The notes below the pieces were generated by a model. That model saw nothing but the letters and a program-made list of their open reading frames with translations. It had not been told where the DNA came from and made no database searches. A stretch of 64,000 nucleotides of DNA from contig NZ_FXWH01000001.1 in the NCBI RefSeq assembly GCF_900177775.1, forward strand, positions 806,001 to 870,000, in the 5' to 3' direction. Origin of the DNA: Pseudidiomarina planktonica. GTDB lineage: Bacteria > Pseudomonadota > Gammaproteobacteria > Enterobacterales > Alteromonadaceae. The number at the start of each line of letters is the position of its first letter. Position 1 is the first letter of the stretch. This document shows, piece by piece, positions 17,533 to 26,469 of this stretch. Made by a program: the position numbers and the translations under genes.

Positions 17533-18923
17533 GCTGTTGGCAGAGTAACCTGAATGGAAAAATGCTCGCGCAGTTTTTGCGCGAGCATTTTTTTTGCGTC
17601 GGTGTTGCCGTGCACCAATCGTATTTCACCGGGTAAGCTATTCATACCGGCCACATAATCCAGCAACCCTTGTTGATCGGCGTGAGCCGAATAACCATGC
17701 AGCGTGTGAATAGTTGCGGCCACGGTGATGGCTTTATTGCCAATAGTTACCTGATGCGGCTGTTGTTGTAGTTCGCGGCCCAGTGTGCCCTGCGCCTGAT
17801 AGCCCACAAACAATACGTCGGTGCGTGCATCGGGTAGCAGCGCCTGCAGGTAGTTCATAATACGGCCACCGGTGCACATGCCGCTGCCGGCAATTACAAT
17901 ACAAGGTGCTGAGGTGCGTTTTAAATAAGCTACCGTAGCCTGATGACGGTCGTGATCTGGAACTATGTGTAGCTGGGTAAAATCCAGCGGGTGGCGCCCC
18001 TGGCGAACCCGGCGTCTGGCTTCAGTGTCCCACCAGTGCTGCCAGTCGTCATAGGCTTCGGTAACCCGCAAAGCTAAAGGTGAATCTAGAACAATGGCAA
18101 TGTCTTGCCAGGACATACCGCTGGCGCCGCTTAATTGATGTTGCTGGAAAGCTGCAATAATAGCCTCAAGCTCGTACAGTAACTCCTGGGTGCGACCGAC
18201 AGCAAAGGCTGGAATCAAAATGGTGCCCTGGTCGCGCAGGCAGCGCTCTACTATTGCCTGCAACTGCTGCTGGCGCTGTGCGCGACCCTCATGCAGGCGG
18301 TCGCCGTAAGTACTTTCCAGCACCAGGATGTCGGCATAGTCGGGGGATTGTGGGTCGCCAAGTAGCGGGGAATCCCGGCAGCCAATGTCGCCAGAGAACA
18401 CAATGCGCCGGGCAGGGCCAGTTGAACCTGATTCTGTATGCGCTGGGCTGTAGTGAACTTCAACGCCGGCTGACCCCAGAATATGACCAGCTGGAATTAA
18501 CCGAAACGCCAGGCCGGGTATGGCCGTAATAGCTGTCCATTGTTGATAGCTTAGCGGCCGCAACAATCGCTTGAGGCGCAACAGTAAGCGACGAATCACC
18601 AATACTTCGCGGGTTAGCCCAATTTTGATGGCGTCTTCAAGCATAATAGGCATAAGCGCGGCGGTGGCTGCCGAGCAATAAATCGGACGATTAAAGCCCG
18701 CCTCGAGCAAATAAGGAATACGGCCAATATGATCAATGTGGGCATGGGTAACTATTAACGCCTGAATGCCCGGATGCAGAAAATCTATGGGTTGCTCAGT
18801 GTCGTTCGTGTTTTCGCCCTGAAACAGACCACAATCAACCAATATTGCTAAATTATTAGCCAACCGCAGTTCATGGCAGGACCCGGTGACGCCCGTGACT
18901 GCGCCGTGATGTAGCAATTCCAA
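17529..18923 (-). CDS. MBL-fold beta-CASP RNA-processing exonuclease
   Basis: A 464-residue protein of the CPSF73/YSH1-like bacterial group. Metal ligands are THAHIDHIG (His60, His62, Asp64, His65). SGDIGCRDSPLL follows, and the beta-CASP motifs appear as LESTYGDRLHE, IAGSGMCTGGRI and HGYSAHADQQGL. Such proteins cleave RNA as endo- or 5'-exonucleases. Only the last 20 or so codons lie under the strong hairpin at 17561-17589, which encodes MLAQKLREHF on this strand. Confidence 0.9.
   Translation of the reverse strand: MELLHHGAVTGVTGSCHELRLANNLAILVDCGLFQGENTNDTEQPIDFLHPGIQALIVTHAHIDHIGRIPYLLEAGFNRPIYCSAATAALMPIMLEDAIKIGLTREVLVIRRLLLRLKRLLRPLSYQQWTAITAIPGLAFRLIPAGHILGSAGVEVHYSPAHTESGSTGPARRIVFSGDIGCRDSPLLGDPQSPDYADILVLESTYGDRLHEGRAQRQQQLQAIVERCLRDQGTILIPAFAVGRTQELLYELEAIIAAFQQHQLSGASGMSWQDIAIVLDSPLALRVTEAYDDWQHWWDTEARRRVRQGRHPLDFTQLHIVPDHDRHQATVAYLKRTSAPCIVIAGSGMCTGGRIMNYLQALLPDARTDVLFVGYQAQGTLGRELQQQPHQVTIGNKAITVAATIHTLHGYSAHADQQGLLDYVAGMNSLPGEIRLVHGNTDAKKMLAQKLREHFSIQVTLPTA
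17558..17595 (+). terminator. Strong intrinsic terminator of the TonB receptor, inside the convergent gene
   Basis: A perfect 12-bp stem (17561-17572 with 17578-17589) closes a 5-base loop. Eight T follow on the plus strand and five T on the minus strand. It lies 26 bases after the receptor stop and within the coding end of the beta-CASP gene. Confidence 0.9.
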
Positions 18924-19007
18924 CGTATTCTCCCTATAGTGACTGAGTACAAGTAGAATTATTAATAGATAACCTAAACCGCTAGCACATTAGGCTGAAC
19001 CAAGGTC

Positions 19008-20270
19008 ATGACGCAGTTCCATTCAATAAGACGCATGCGTATTTGTTCCGAATGCGATTTGGTGGTTGCATTACCGCCATTGCCCGCCGGAACGCAGGCC
19101 TCCTGTCCTCGCTGTCAGCACACGCTGGCACGGCGTCAGCGGCAACCAGTGCAGCGCGTAACAGCCTGGGCTCTGGCCGCATTAATGATGTTGGCGGTGG
19201 CACTGTATTTCGACTTTGTTAGTTTTAGTACGCGAGGTATTGGCGAGACCATTTCGCTAACCGACACTGTGTTAGCTATGCTCGGCCGGGGCGAAGCCTG
19301 GCTGGCGATAGTGCTAACTTTAACTATGGTGGTGTTGCCGGGGTGCTATCTCATTGGCTTGATTTACCTGCATCTTACAGTTGTGTTAGGTGGCAAGTGG
19401 CCGGCCCAGCAATTGATGTTGAAATGGGTGAGTTTGGTACAACCCTGGCTGATGGCGGATGTGTTTTTAATTGGCGCCCTGGTGAGTTTGGTTAAAGTGT
19501 CATCGCTGGCTGAAATTGAGTTTGAGGTTGGTTTCTGGGCATATGGTGCTTTTGCCCTGTTGGTTATTCATACCGGGCGTTGCATTGACCGTGACTGGTT
19601 GTGGTTTGCGCTGGTGGGCGAATCGTCGCCAAAGCCGCAAAAAGTGACCATAGGCGCCAGTGCTGCACCACAAAATTTAATTGGCTGCACTTTATGCGAT
19701 GCCGTTAATCACAGTGATCATAGCGGTCATTGCAGGCGTTGTGGTTCGCCGTTGTTCATTTGGTACAAATACGCGCAAACGCGCACGCTGGCATTGTTAA
19801 CCGGCGCAATTATTCTGTACATACCGGCTATGTTACTGCCCATAATGACCACGGTTGATTTAAGTGGTGCTATGCCATCAACCATAGTCGGTGGGGTTAT
19901 TGAGTTGTGGCAAATAGGGTCGCAACCGGTTGCGGTCATTATTTTTTGTGCCAGTATTGTTATTCCTATAGCCAAAATAATTGCGTTGCTATGGCTGGTG
20001 CAGCGTTCGAATAACGCCCGGCTGAGTCACGATAAAAGTTCGCCGATGTTGTTGTACCGCGTGACTGATGTGATTGGACGCTGGTCGATGATCGATGTGT
20101 TTGTGGTCGCGATTCTGGTTGCTCTGATTCAGGCTGGCGCTTTAATGTCAGTTTACCCCGGCCCTGCGGCTGCTGCTTTTGCTGGCGTGGTGATACTCAC
20201 AATGCTGGCCGCTTTTAGTTTTGATACACGCCAATTATGGTGGAGTAAGGAGTTGCGTAAGGATGAATAA
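19008..20270 (+). CDS. pqiA: Paraquat-inducible protein A (PqiA)
   Basis: A 420-residue inner-membrane protein with two homologous PqiA domains of about four helices each. Each is preceded by a Cys-rich ribbon: CSECD...CPRCQ near residue 13 and CTLCD...CRRCG near 228. In E. coli, PqiA anchors the periplasmic MCE protein PqiB in a trans-envelope lipid-transport complex. A second in-frame ATG nine codons in (MRICSECD) is also possible. pqiB starts 8 bases before the pqiA stop, so the three genes form one operon. Confidence 0.93.
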   Translation: MTQFHSIRRMRICSECDLVVALPPLPAGTQASCPRCQHTLARRQRQPVQRVTAWALAALMMLAVALYFDFVSFSTRGIGETISLTDTVLAMLGRGEAWLAIVLTLTMVVLPGCYLIGLIYLHLTVVLGGKWPAQQLMLKWVSLVQPWLMADVFLIGALVSLVKVSSLAEIEFEVGFWAYGAFALLVIHTGRCIDRDWLWFALVGESSPKPQKVTIGASAAPQNLIGCTLCDAVNHSDHSGHCRRCGSPLFIWYKYAQTRTLALLTGAIILYIPAMLLPIMTTVDLSGAMPSTIVGGVIELWQIGSQPVAVIIFCASIVIPIAKIIALLWLVQRSNNARLSHDKSSPMLLYRVTDVIGRWSMIDVFVVAILVALIQAGALMSVYPGPAAAAFAGVVILTMLAAFSFDTRQLWWSKELRKDE

Positions 20271-21897
20271 CAAGGCCAAGGTTTCTAAGCAATCCTGGTT
20301 ATCGCCAGTGTGGCTTATTCCTATTATTGCTGCCGTAGTGGGCTTTTGGATGGTGTATCAAAGCGAAGCAGGAAAGGGCCCTGAAGTGCAGCTGGAAATA
20401 ACCTCAGCTGAAGGTATTGAAGCGGGTAAAACACTGGTCAAAGCTCGCGATGTGGAAATTGGGCGGGTAGATTCCTTGCGCCTTTCTGACGACTTTAGCT
20501 CGGCCATTGTGACTATCCAAATGAATTCAGCCGCTGAACCCCTATTGCGTAAAGATACCCAGTTTTGGGTGGTGAAACCGCGTATTGCCCGTGACGGCAT
20601 TAGCGGACTTGGTACTTTGTTGTCCGGCGCCTACATACAAGTGGAACCAGGTACTGCTGAGCAACGCGAAACAAATTTTGTGGCGCTGGAACAACCGCCA
20701 CTAACCTCATCCGACACACAGGGATTGCGCATTACCTTAATCAGCGATGTAGCGGGTTCACTGGGTGTGGGTGAAATGGTTACTTTTCGGGGGTTTCCGG
20801 TAGGGCAGGTGGAAGAAGCAGAATTCGACCCCGAACAACGGCTGGCAAGTTATCAGCTATTCATTGAAGCGCCGTACGATGTGTTAGTGACCGAGAATAC
20901 CAGATTCTGGATGTACTCCGGGGTGTCAGTGCAGGTTGGCGCGGAAGGTGTGAAATTCGATTTAGGTTCGCTGGAGACGTTGCTGTCGGGTGGGGTCACC
21001 TTCGATGTGCCGCGCGACCAACCGCGTGGTGACAAAGTAGCCGCAGAAACTGAGTTTAGGTTATTTAGTGAACGCGAAGACGCTATTCAGCAAGGTTATG
21101 CCCGCGCTATAGAGTACGTATTGTTATTTGATGACTCCATTCGCGGTCTGGCTCCGGGAGCTGCGGTTGAGTATCGCGGTGTGCGCGTTGGTACTGTGGC
21201 TGCTGCGCCTTTTAAATTTTATCCGGAAGACGACACTGCGTTGCCGTTAAAACTCATTCCCATCAAAATTCGATTTGAGCCGGATCGGCTGGAAGGCTTG
21301 GTTAGCAATACCGATTTGGAAGGTTGGAAGGATCGCTTACAGGGGCTGTTTGATGAAGGCATGCGAGCAAGCTTAAAAGCCAATAACTTATTAACCAATT
21401 CGCTGTATGTTGACTTGGCTTTTTATGAGAACGAAATGCCAGCAATTGAGCTAGCGGAACTTAACGGTATCCCTGTTATGCCAAGCGTATCTAGCGGTTT
21501 GGCGCAACTGGAGCAGAAGGTATCACGGTTACTGGATAGCTTTAATAGTATTCCAATGGAGTCTATTGGCACTAAATTGAATACTGCTCTGGCCGATTCC
21601 AGCGCCTTATTCGAGCAATTACAACAAACCAATGCCCGCCTGGATTCGCTGTTAGCCAACGAGAATACACAGGCGTTGCCAGCAGCCCTTACAGAGACCC
21701 TGTCGAGCATTAACAAAACGCTAAACGGTTTTGATCAGAACACGCCGGCTTATCAACAATTGCAGGACAGTTTGCAGCAATTAAATGAGGTTCTGCGCGA
21801 TTTAAGGCCATTGGCCGAAACGCTCAACCGCCAACCGAATGCGTTGATTTTCGACCGCGCTCCGGTAGCCGATCCACAACCGAAGAAGGGGAATTAA
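20263..21897 (+). CDS. pqiB: MCE-domain lipid transport protein PqiB
   Basis: A 544-residue protein with one N-terminal membrane helix (SPVWLIPIIAAVVGFW) and three successive MlaD/MCE domains (about residues 45-125, 160-250 and 285-400). A helical C-terminal part rich in Gln/Leu follows and can form the tube seen in PqiB hexamers. The length matches E. coli PqiB (about 546). The ATG at 20263 has AAGGAG-like bases upstream inside pqiA and overlaps its stop by 8 bases. An earlier in-frame ATG lies deep inside pqiA and is unlikely. Confidence 0.93.
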   Translation: MNNKAKVSKQSWLSPVWLIPIIAAVVGFWMVYQSEAGKGPEVQLEITSAEGIEAGKTLVKARDVEIGRVDSLRLSDDFSSAIVTIQMNSAAEPLLRKDTQFWVVKPRIARDGISGLGTLLSGAYIQVEPGTAEQRETNFVALEQPPLTSSDTQGLRITLISDVAGSLGVGEMVTFRGFPVGQVEEAEFDPEQRLASYQLFIEAPYDVLVTENTRFWMYSGVSVQVGAEGVKFDLGSLETLLSGGVTFDVPRDQPRGDKVAAETEFRLFSEREDAIQQGYARAIEYVLLFDDSIRGLAPGAAVEYRGVRVGTVAAAPFKFYPEDDTALPLKLIPIKIRFEPDRLEGLVSNTDLEGWKDRLQGLFDEGMRASLKANNLLTNSLYVDLAFYENEMPAIELAELNGIPVMPSVSSGLAQLEQKVSRLLDSFNSIPMESIGTKLNTALADSSALFEQLQQTNARLDSLLANENTQALPAALTETLSSINKTLNGFDQNTPAYQQLQDSLQQLNEVLRDLRPLAETLNRQPNALIFDRAPVADPQPKKGN

Positions 21898-21898
21898 G

Positions 21899-22414
21899 AT
21901 GAAACAAGCCGCAGGTATTTTGGGTTTAGCCCTACTCATAGGTGGTTGTGCGAGTGCTCCTTTGGAACGCAGTAACTATCAATTAACCGGACTGGCCGAT
22001 GGCGAAGTCGCATTGCCTTGTGAGCAGGGGTTCCCGGACGTTCGGGTGGGACGTTTGCTAAATGGCGATGGGCTGGTATTACAAACTAGTGCGGTAAACT
22101 GGCATCAGGCGCATGAACATAAGTGGGCGGTGCCGTTGCGCGAGCAACTGGTACAAACGCTGCTACAGGATCAAAAACTCAGACAGTGGTTGTGTGCCAA
22201 CGACGGCGCTCTGGTTATGCAGGACTTCTTTGGGACGCTTGATAATCAGGCGCGGGTAGCCGGTTACTGGCAGTGGTTAGACGCTAACGGGAATCGGCAA
22301 ACGCGGGTGTTTGAGCAGCAGAAAGTGCTCGCAGCAGACGGCTATGCGGCATTAGTGCATGCACTTAGTAAGGCTTGGCAACAGGTGCTCGAGGAGCAAA
22401 AAGCGCAGCTGTAA
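21899..22414 (+). CDS. pqiC: PqiC-like outer-membrane lipoprotein
   Basis: A 171-residue lipoprotein (signal with lipobox LIGGCAS) of the ABC-type transport auxiliary family, which includes PqiC. It starts one base after the pqiB stop with AAGGGG close by. It should dock PqiB at the outer membrane. It lies tail to tail with the Wzi gene, 17 bases away. Confidence 0.85.
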   Translation: MKQAAGILGLALLIGGCASAPLERSNYQLTGLADGEVALPCEQGFPDVRVGRLLNGDGLVLQTSAVNWHQAHEHKWAVPLREQLVQTLLQDQKLRQWLCANDGALVMQDFFGTLDNQARVAGYWQWLDANGNRQTRVFEQQKVLAADGYAALVHALSKAWQQVLEEQKAQL

Positions 22415-22431
22415 GTTATTTCATCAGCTGG

Positions 22432-23865
22432 TTAGAAGCGCCATTCCCAACGCAAATAGCCACCAAATTCAGTATCCTGCCAATCACCACCAAGCTGGCG
22501 ATCGCGCCAGCTTTGTACGGTAATTTCCAATAACCCGCCCATAAAGCCACGGCGGTGGCCAACATCAATTTGTTGCCGGTCGGTGGCATCATCAAAGAAC
22601 GGGTGACCACCGTTATCGGGCTGGCTGTTATCCATATTAAATTGAATACTCCGCAGCTTGAAGTGCCAGCCTAAACCGGTGTTGTCGAACCAGCGGTAGC
22701 CCAGCGTAACGGCTCGCGTGTCGGTATCAAACATACTGCCAATGGCCTGGCCGTGGTGGCGATAACCATTAAAAAAGTCCTGGTGTTCGTAAAAGCAGTT
22801 ACCACTGCGCGAGGAGCTATCGCTGCACTTAGCTTCAGTGTCGGTTGCTTCCACATACCAGGTGGACATGCTGTTGGCCGAGCCCTGATGCCATTCCATA
22901 CCTGCTAACCAGGCGCTGTCGGACAGCCAGTTACTGGCAGTGTCGTTGGCTACTTCAGCGTAAATTGCCCCGTTACCATAATCGCTCATTAAGCTGTATC
23001 GGAAATCAAAGCCGAGTAAATGGTTATCATCAATACTGACTAAGTCGCCATCGGTACGGTCCACGCGTGAGCCATTCATTTGGCTACTGTGGCTAACACC
23101 TAGTTCCAACGCGGGTAACGGCCGACTGGTAATACGCGTACCCCACAATAAACTGTCATCAGCGTCGCCACGACCGGGGTCAAGCTGACCAATAAACGTA
23201 GTGAAGCTAACCGGCCCTAACCAGGATAGAACTGGGGTTGACGCGGGTTCGCTTTGGTAGCGGGAAAGCTGCAGCTTTTCTATCGGGCGAGCGTGCGTAG
23301 ACATCACCAGAGTACTGTCCTGACCCGGCCCCCACCACAGTGGTAAAGCGTCTACGCTGAAAATCCAGTCGCCCAGTAATAACGCCGCATAACTGCCGTC
23401 AAGCGAAGTCGGATTGCTATTATCAACCGGACGATTGCGGTGATTTACCTGTAAGCGGGCGGCCCAGTTGCGACCAATGAACTGGCGTTTCACGCTTACC
23501 TTGGCGCGCTCGTGGTGCTGCTCGCCGAAGCCAGCTAAGGTGAGTTTTTCACTGTGACCCTGCACCATGATTGAGGTTTGCGCACCATGGCGGGCCTGAT
23601 GCAGGGAATGACGCACGTGCGATAGTGCAAACTGCAGTGACTCCGGCAGATTGTTGGCATTTATTTCAGCTAAATCCGCCATGATGGTTTTCCATGGCAG
23701 CGGGTAGGTATTCACCGGCACACTGACCAGGCCTGCATTGGCCAGAGTTAGCAGGCTTTGACGCAAGTAGGGATCGTGGGCTTCCAGCCACGGTGATGCC
23801 TGAGCGACGCGAATGCTACTTAACAGCGATAAACAAATACAGGTAACAATAAAAAGCGCTTTCAT
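22432..23865 (-). CDS. Wzi-family capsule assembly/outer-membrane barrel protein
   Basis: A 477-residue exported protein (signal peptide ending near AQAS-PW). The N-terminal helical part (residues 25-110, HDPYLRQSLLTLANAGLV) is followed by a beta-barrel that ends in the aromatic strand GGYLRWEWRF. Blocks such as WWGPGQDSTLVMSTHARPI and the repeated GxDxR strands fit the Wzi family (capsule surface attachment). No other capsule gene is nearby, so a role in capsule here is unproven. Confidence 0.82.
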   Translation of the reverse strand: MKALFIVTCICLSLLSSIRVAQASPWLEAHDPYLRQSLLTLANAGLVSVPVNTYPLPWKTIMADLAEINANNLPESLQFALSHVRHSLHQARHGAQTSIMVQGHSEKLTLAGFGEQHHERAKVSVKRQFIGRNWAARLQVNHRNRPVDNSNPTSLDGSYAALLLGDWIFSVDALPLWWGPGQDSTLVMSTHARPIEKLQLSRYQSEPASTPVLSWLGPVSFTTFIGQLDPGRGDADDSLLWGTRITSRPLPALELGVSHSSQMNGSRVDRTDGDLVSIDDNHLLGFDFRYSLMSDYGNGAIYAEVANDTASNWLSDSAWLAGMEWHQGSANSMSTWYVEATDTEAKCSDSSSRSGNCFYEHQDFFNGYRHHGQAIGSMFDTDTRAVTLGYRWFDNTGLGWHFKLRSIQFNMDNSQPDNGGHPFFDDATDRQQIDVGHRRGFMGGLLEITVQSWRDRQLGGDWQDTEFGGYLRWEWRF

Positions 23866-24042
23866 GAAAATTGGGTCACTATGAACAATCCTTAGTCAGT
23901 GTTGCGCAAGAATATCAGAACTCAGAATAAATGGCAGTATTGCGAATGGGAATTACGGCAGATACATGTATTCCTTACGCTTTGTGCGCTACCATAGCGG
24001 CTATAATCAGCTTCGCAAATAGCAAACTAAAAGGCACATAAG

Positions 24043-24549
24043 GTGGCTCAAATTACTTGCTCAGTTATTCATTCCCGGTTGGTGCCGGCAGTTAGCGCAG
24101 CAATGACAGCGTTGTTATTACTCGGGTGTTCGCCGCAGCAGAGCTCGGAAAGCAGTGTTGCTGCAGGCGCGGAAAATCGCGTGGCAGAACTGGACTTACA
24201 GATACTACCGAACCAGCAGTGGCAATTGTCTCGTGAGAGTATTCAGTTAAGTTTTTGTCGCAACCGTACCAATGAAGCTTTGTTAGCTGACAGCGCTGAG
24301 TTGCGGCTATGGCGTTTAAGCGGCGAAATTACTGCGTTTCCGGATTACCGGGCAGAAGGCCTGGAAGCCTTGCAGCGGCTGTTCGCCGAGCACGACGTAA
24401 TGCTCTGGCAGGAGTCCGGCACGGTGAGTTCGCAGTTGTATCGGTTAGTGTCACCTGAAGGTGCGAAGCAGCGCAGTCTGTTTGCCGCCATCGCTAGTTT
24501 AAATAGAGACAGCCGACTGTGTTACGTAGCCGTAAAGGGCATCGCTTAA
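24043..24549 (+). CDS. Small lipoprotein of unknown function
   Basis: A 168-residue protein. It begins with a GTG at 24043 and has an 18-residue n-region before a hydrophobic stretch and lipobox (TALLLLGCSPQ). A start at the internal ATG 24103 would also keep the lipobox. The remainder has no family I recognise; it contains two cysteines (SFCRNR and RLCYVAV), which could form a disulfide. It stands between the Wzi gene (divergent) and bolA. A TATAAT at 24002-24007 is a plausible -10 box. Confidence 0.65.
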   Translation: MAQITCSVIHSRLVPAVSAAMTALLLLGCSPQQSSESSVAAGAENRVAELDLQILPNQQWQLSRESIQLSFCRNRTNEALLADSAELRLWRLSGEITAFPDYRAEGLEALQRLFAEHDVMLWQESGTVSSQLYRLVSPEGAKQRSLFAAIASLNRDSRLCYVAVKGIA

Positions 24550-24666
24550 CCGAACTAAATAATGAGTCATGGCAAAAACTTAGCACAGTGGTGCATGGGT
24601 TTTATGCCAAACCAGGTGGGTAGCTACTATTATTGTATGAGCTAAGTTGCCTGGGGAGGGAACGAA

Positions 24667-24990
24667 ATGTCTATTTATTTACAAATAGAAGATAAGCTGG
24701 TGGATGCTTTTACGCCTAGCCATTTGGAAGTGGTAAACGAAAGCCACATGCACAGTAGCGGAGCAGGTGCGGAGTCGCATTTTAAAGTGGTTTTGGTAAG
24801 CCAGAAGTTTACCGGAGAACGCTTATTAAACCGCCATCGCGCGGTGAACAAAGTACTGGCCGATGAGCTGTTAAATCATATTCATGCGCTGGCGCTACAC
24901 ACTTATACCGAAGAAGAATGGAAAGACTTATTTAATGGTGCGCCTATGTCACCGCCATGTATGGGTGGTAGCAAGAGAGAGCGCCGTTGA
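24667..24990 (+). CDS. bolA: BolA family transcription/Fe-S regulator
   Basis: A 107-residue protein with the BolA fold. The variable loop [19 protein letters not shown] includes the cluster-binding His, and the conserved [16 protein letters not shown] helix-turn follows. BolA proteins bind monothiol glutaredoxins through a shared [2Fe-2S] cluster and can bind DNA. The C-terminal [10 protein letters not shown] is normal for the longer BolA branch. GGGGAGGGAA lies just upstream. It is followed, after about 95 bases, by fabV. Confidence 0.92.
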   Translation: MSIYLQIEDKLVDAFTPSHLEVVNESHMHSSGAGAESHFKVVLVSQKFTGERLLNRHRAVNKVLADELLNHIHALALHTYTEEEWKDLFNGAPMSPPCMGGSKRERR

Positions 24991-25085
24991 GTTTTGGTCA
25001 GGAACTCAGATGTGTTGCTGCTAAGCACTCAGGTACACTAGTATTACTCGTTATAAAATTCTGAATCAAAAGCAGGGATAACAAC

Positions 25086-26264
25086 ATGGTTATAAAACCA
25101 AAAATCAGAGGCTTTATTTGCACTAACGCGCATCCGGTTGGCTGTGCTGAAAACGTTAAACAACAAATTGAATTCGTAAAGTCTCAACCGAAGGTAAGCC
25201 CGGGCCCCAAGAATGTTTTAGTTATAGGTTCTTCCACCGGCTACGGCTTAGCGTCACGTATTACCGCAGCCTTTGGTGCTGGCGCCAGCACTTTGGGTGT
25301 GTGTTTTGAAAAAGAGCCTACCGAACGTAAAACCGGTACCGCCGGTTGGTATAACACGGCGGCGTTTCATACTGAAGCAAAAGCAGCTGGTTTGTATGCC
25401 GATACCATTAACGGTGATGCCTTCTCTAATGAGTGCAAGGCTGAAGTTATTGAGCGTATAAAAGCCAATATGGGATCCATTGATTTGGTGGTTTACAGCC
25501 TGGCCTCACCAAAACGTAAAGACCCGGAAACCGGTGAGGTTTATAGCTCTACCTTAAAGCCAGTTGGTAAAGCTTATACCACCAAAACCTACGATACTGA
25601 TAAAGATCTGGTGCATGACATTACGCTTGAACCAGCCAACGACGAAGAAATTGCCAATACCGTAAAAGTAATGGGCGGTGAAGACTGGGAATTATGGTTG
25701 AAGGCACTGCATGAAGCTGGTGTATTAGCTGACAATTGCCAGACCACTGCTTACACTTACATCGGTAAAAAACTGACCTGGCCAATTTACGGTCACGCTA
25801 CTATTGGCCGTGCGAAGGAAGACTTGGATCGCGCTGCCACTGCACTGCGTGAGAACTATCAAGACGTGAATCTGAAAGCATATGTGTCATCGTTAAAAGC
25901 GCTGGTAACTCAGGCCAGTTCAGCTATACCTGTAATGCCGTTGTATATTTCGCTAATTTACGGCGTGATGAAGCAAGAAGGTACTCATGAAGGCTGTATT
26001 GAGCAGGCGTACCGCTTGTTTACCGAAGGCTTGTATGCAAGTAATCCAACGTTGGATGACGGCGGTCGCTTGCATATGGACGGCCACGAAACCAATGAGC
26101 AAACTCAGGCGCGGGTAGAGGCGTTATGGGACCAGGTCACGCAGGAAAACTTCCACGAGTTGGCCGACTACGAAGAGTATCATAAAGACTTTTTGCGCCT
26201 GTTTGGTTTCGGCCTGAACGGGGTGGATTACGATGCCGATGTTGATCCTGTCGTAAACTGGTAA
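25086..26264 (+). CDS. fabV: Enoyl-ACP/trans-2-enoyl-CoA reductase FabV
   Basis: A 392-residue NADH-dependent reductase that completes each cycle of fatty-acid elongation. The N-terminal block MVIKPKIRGFICTNAHPVGC, the nucleotide-binding VIGSSTGYGLASRI (residues 47-60), and the catalytic Tyr235-x8-Lys244 (WPIYGHATIGRAK) are diagnostic. FabV differs from FabI in its longer active-site spacing and is triclosan-resistant in studied species. No FabI lies in this window. Confidence 0.96.
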   Translation: MVIKPKIRGFICTNAHPVGCAENVKQQIEFVKSQPKVSPGPKNVLVIGSSTGYGLASRITAAFGAGASTLGVCFEKEPTERKTGTAGWYNTAAFHTEAKAAGLYADTINGDAFSNECKAEVIERIKANMGSIDLVVYSLASPKRKDPETGEVYSSTLKPVGKAYTTKTYDTDKDLVHDITLEPANDEEIANTVKVMGGEDWELWLKALHEAGVLADNCQTTAYTYIGKKLTWPIYGHATIGRAKEDLDRAATALRENYQDVNLKAYVSSLKALVTQASSAIPVMPLYISLIYGVMKQEGTHEGCIEQAYRLFTEGLYASNPTLDDGGRLHMDGHETNEQTQARVEALWDQVTQENFHELADYEEYHKDFLRLFGFGLNGVDYDADVDPVVNW

Positions 26265-26287
26265 TCCCACAGAGAAAATGTGATTAA

Positions 26288-26332
26288 TTTCCCTGTAGTG
26301 TGTGGCATCCCTACAGGGAAAAATGCTAAAAT
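26288..26332 (+). promoter_or_regulatory. Inverted repeat overlapping a probable extended -10 promoter of nqr
   Basis: Arms TTTCCCTGTAG (26288-26298) and CTACAGGGAAA (26311-26321) form a perfect 11-bp inverted repeat with a 12-base gap. TG-C-TAAAAT at 26324-26332 follows and resembles an extended -10. There is no T run after the repeat, so it does not look like a fabV terminator. An operator for nqr is an inference. Confidence 0.45.
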
Positions 26333-26469
26333 CCCCGCCCTAGGTGAAACATCAAAATTTGAGTGTCGCGAATTTCGCAATAATGTTCGCGGTAACCTAA
26401 TGATTTCTCAGGTTTTCAGTCCAGCGACTGGAAGTGATTAATCTTCCTTAACGAGTAGTGCAAACGCGT

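Noticed and set aside
26288..26321. fabV intrinsic terminator
   Set aside because: The stem is good but no T run follows on the plus strand, so I list it as a possible operator instead.
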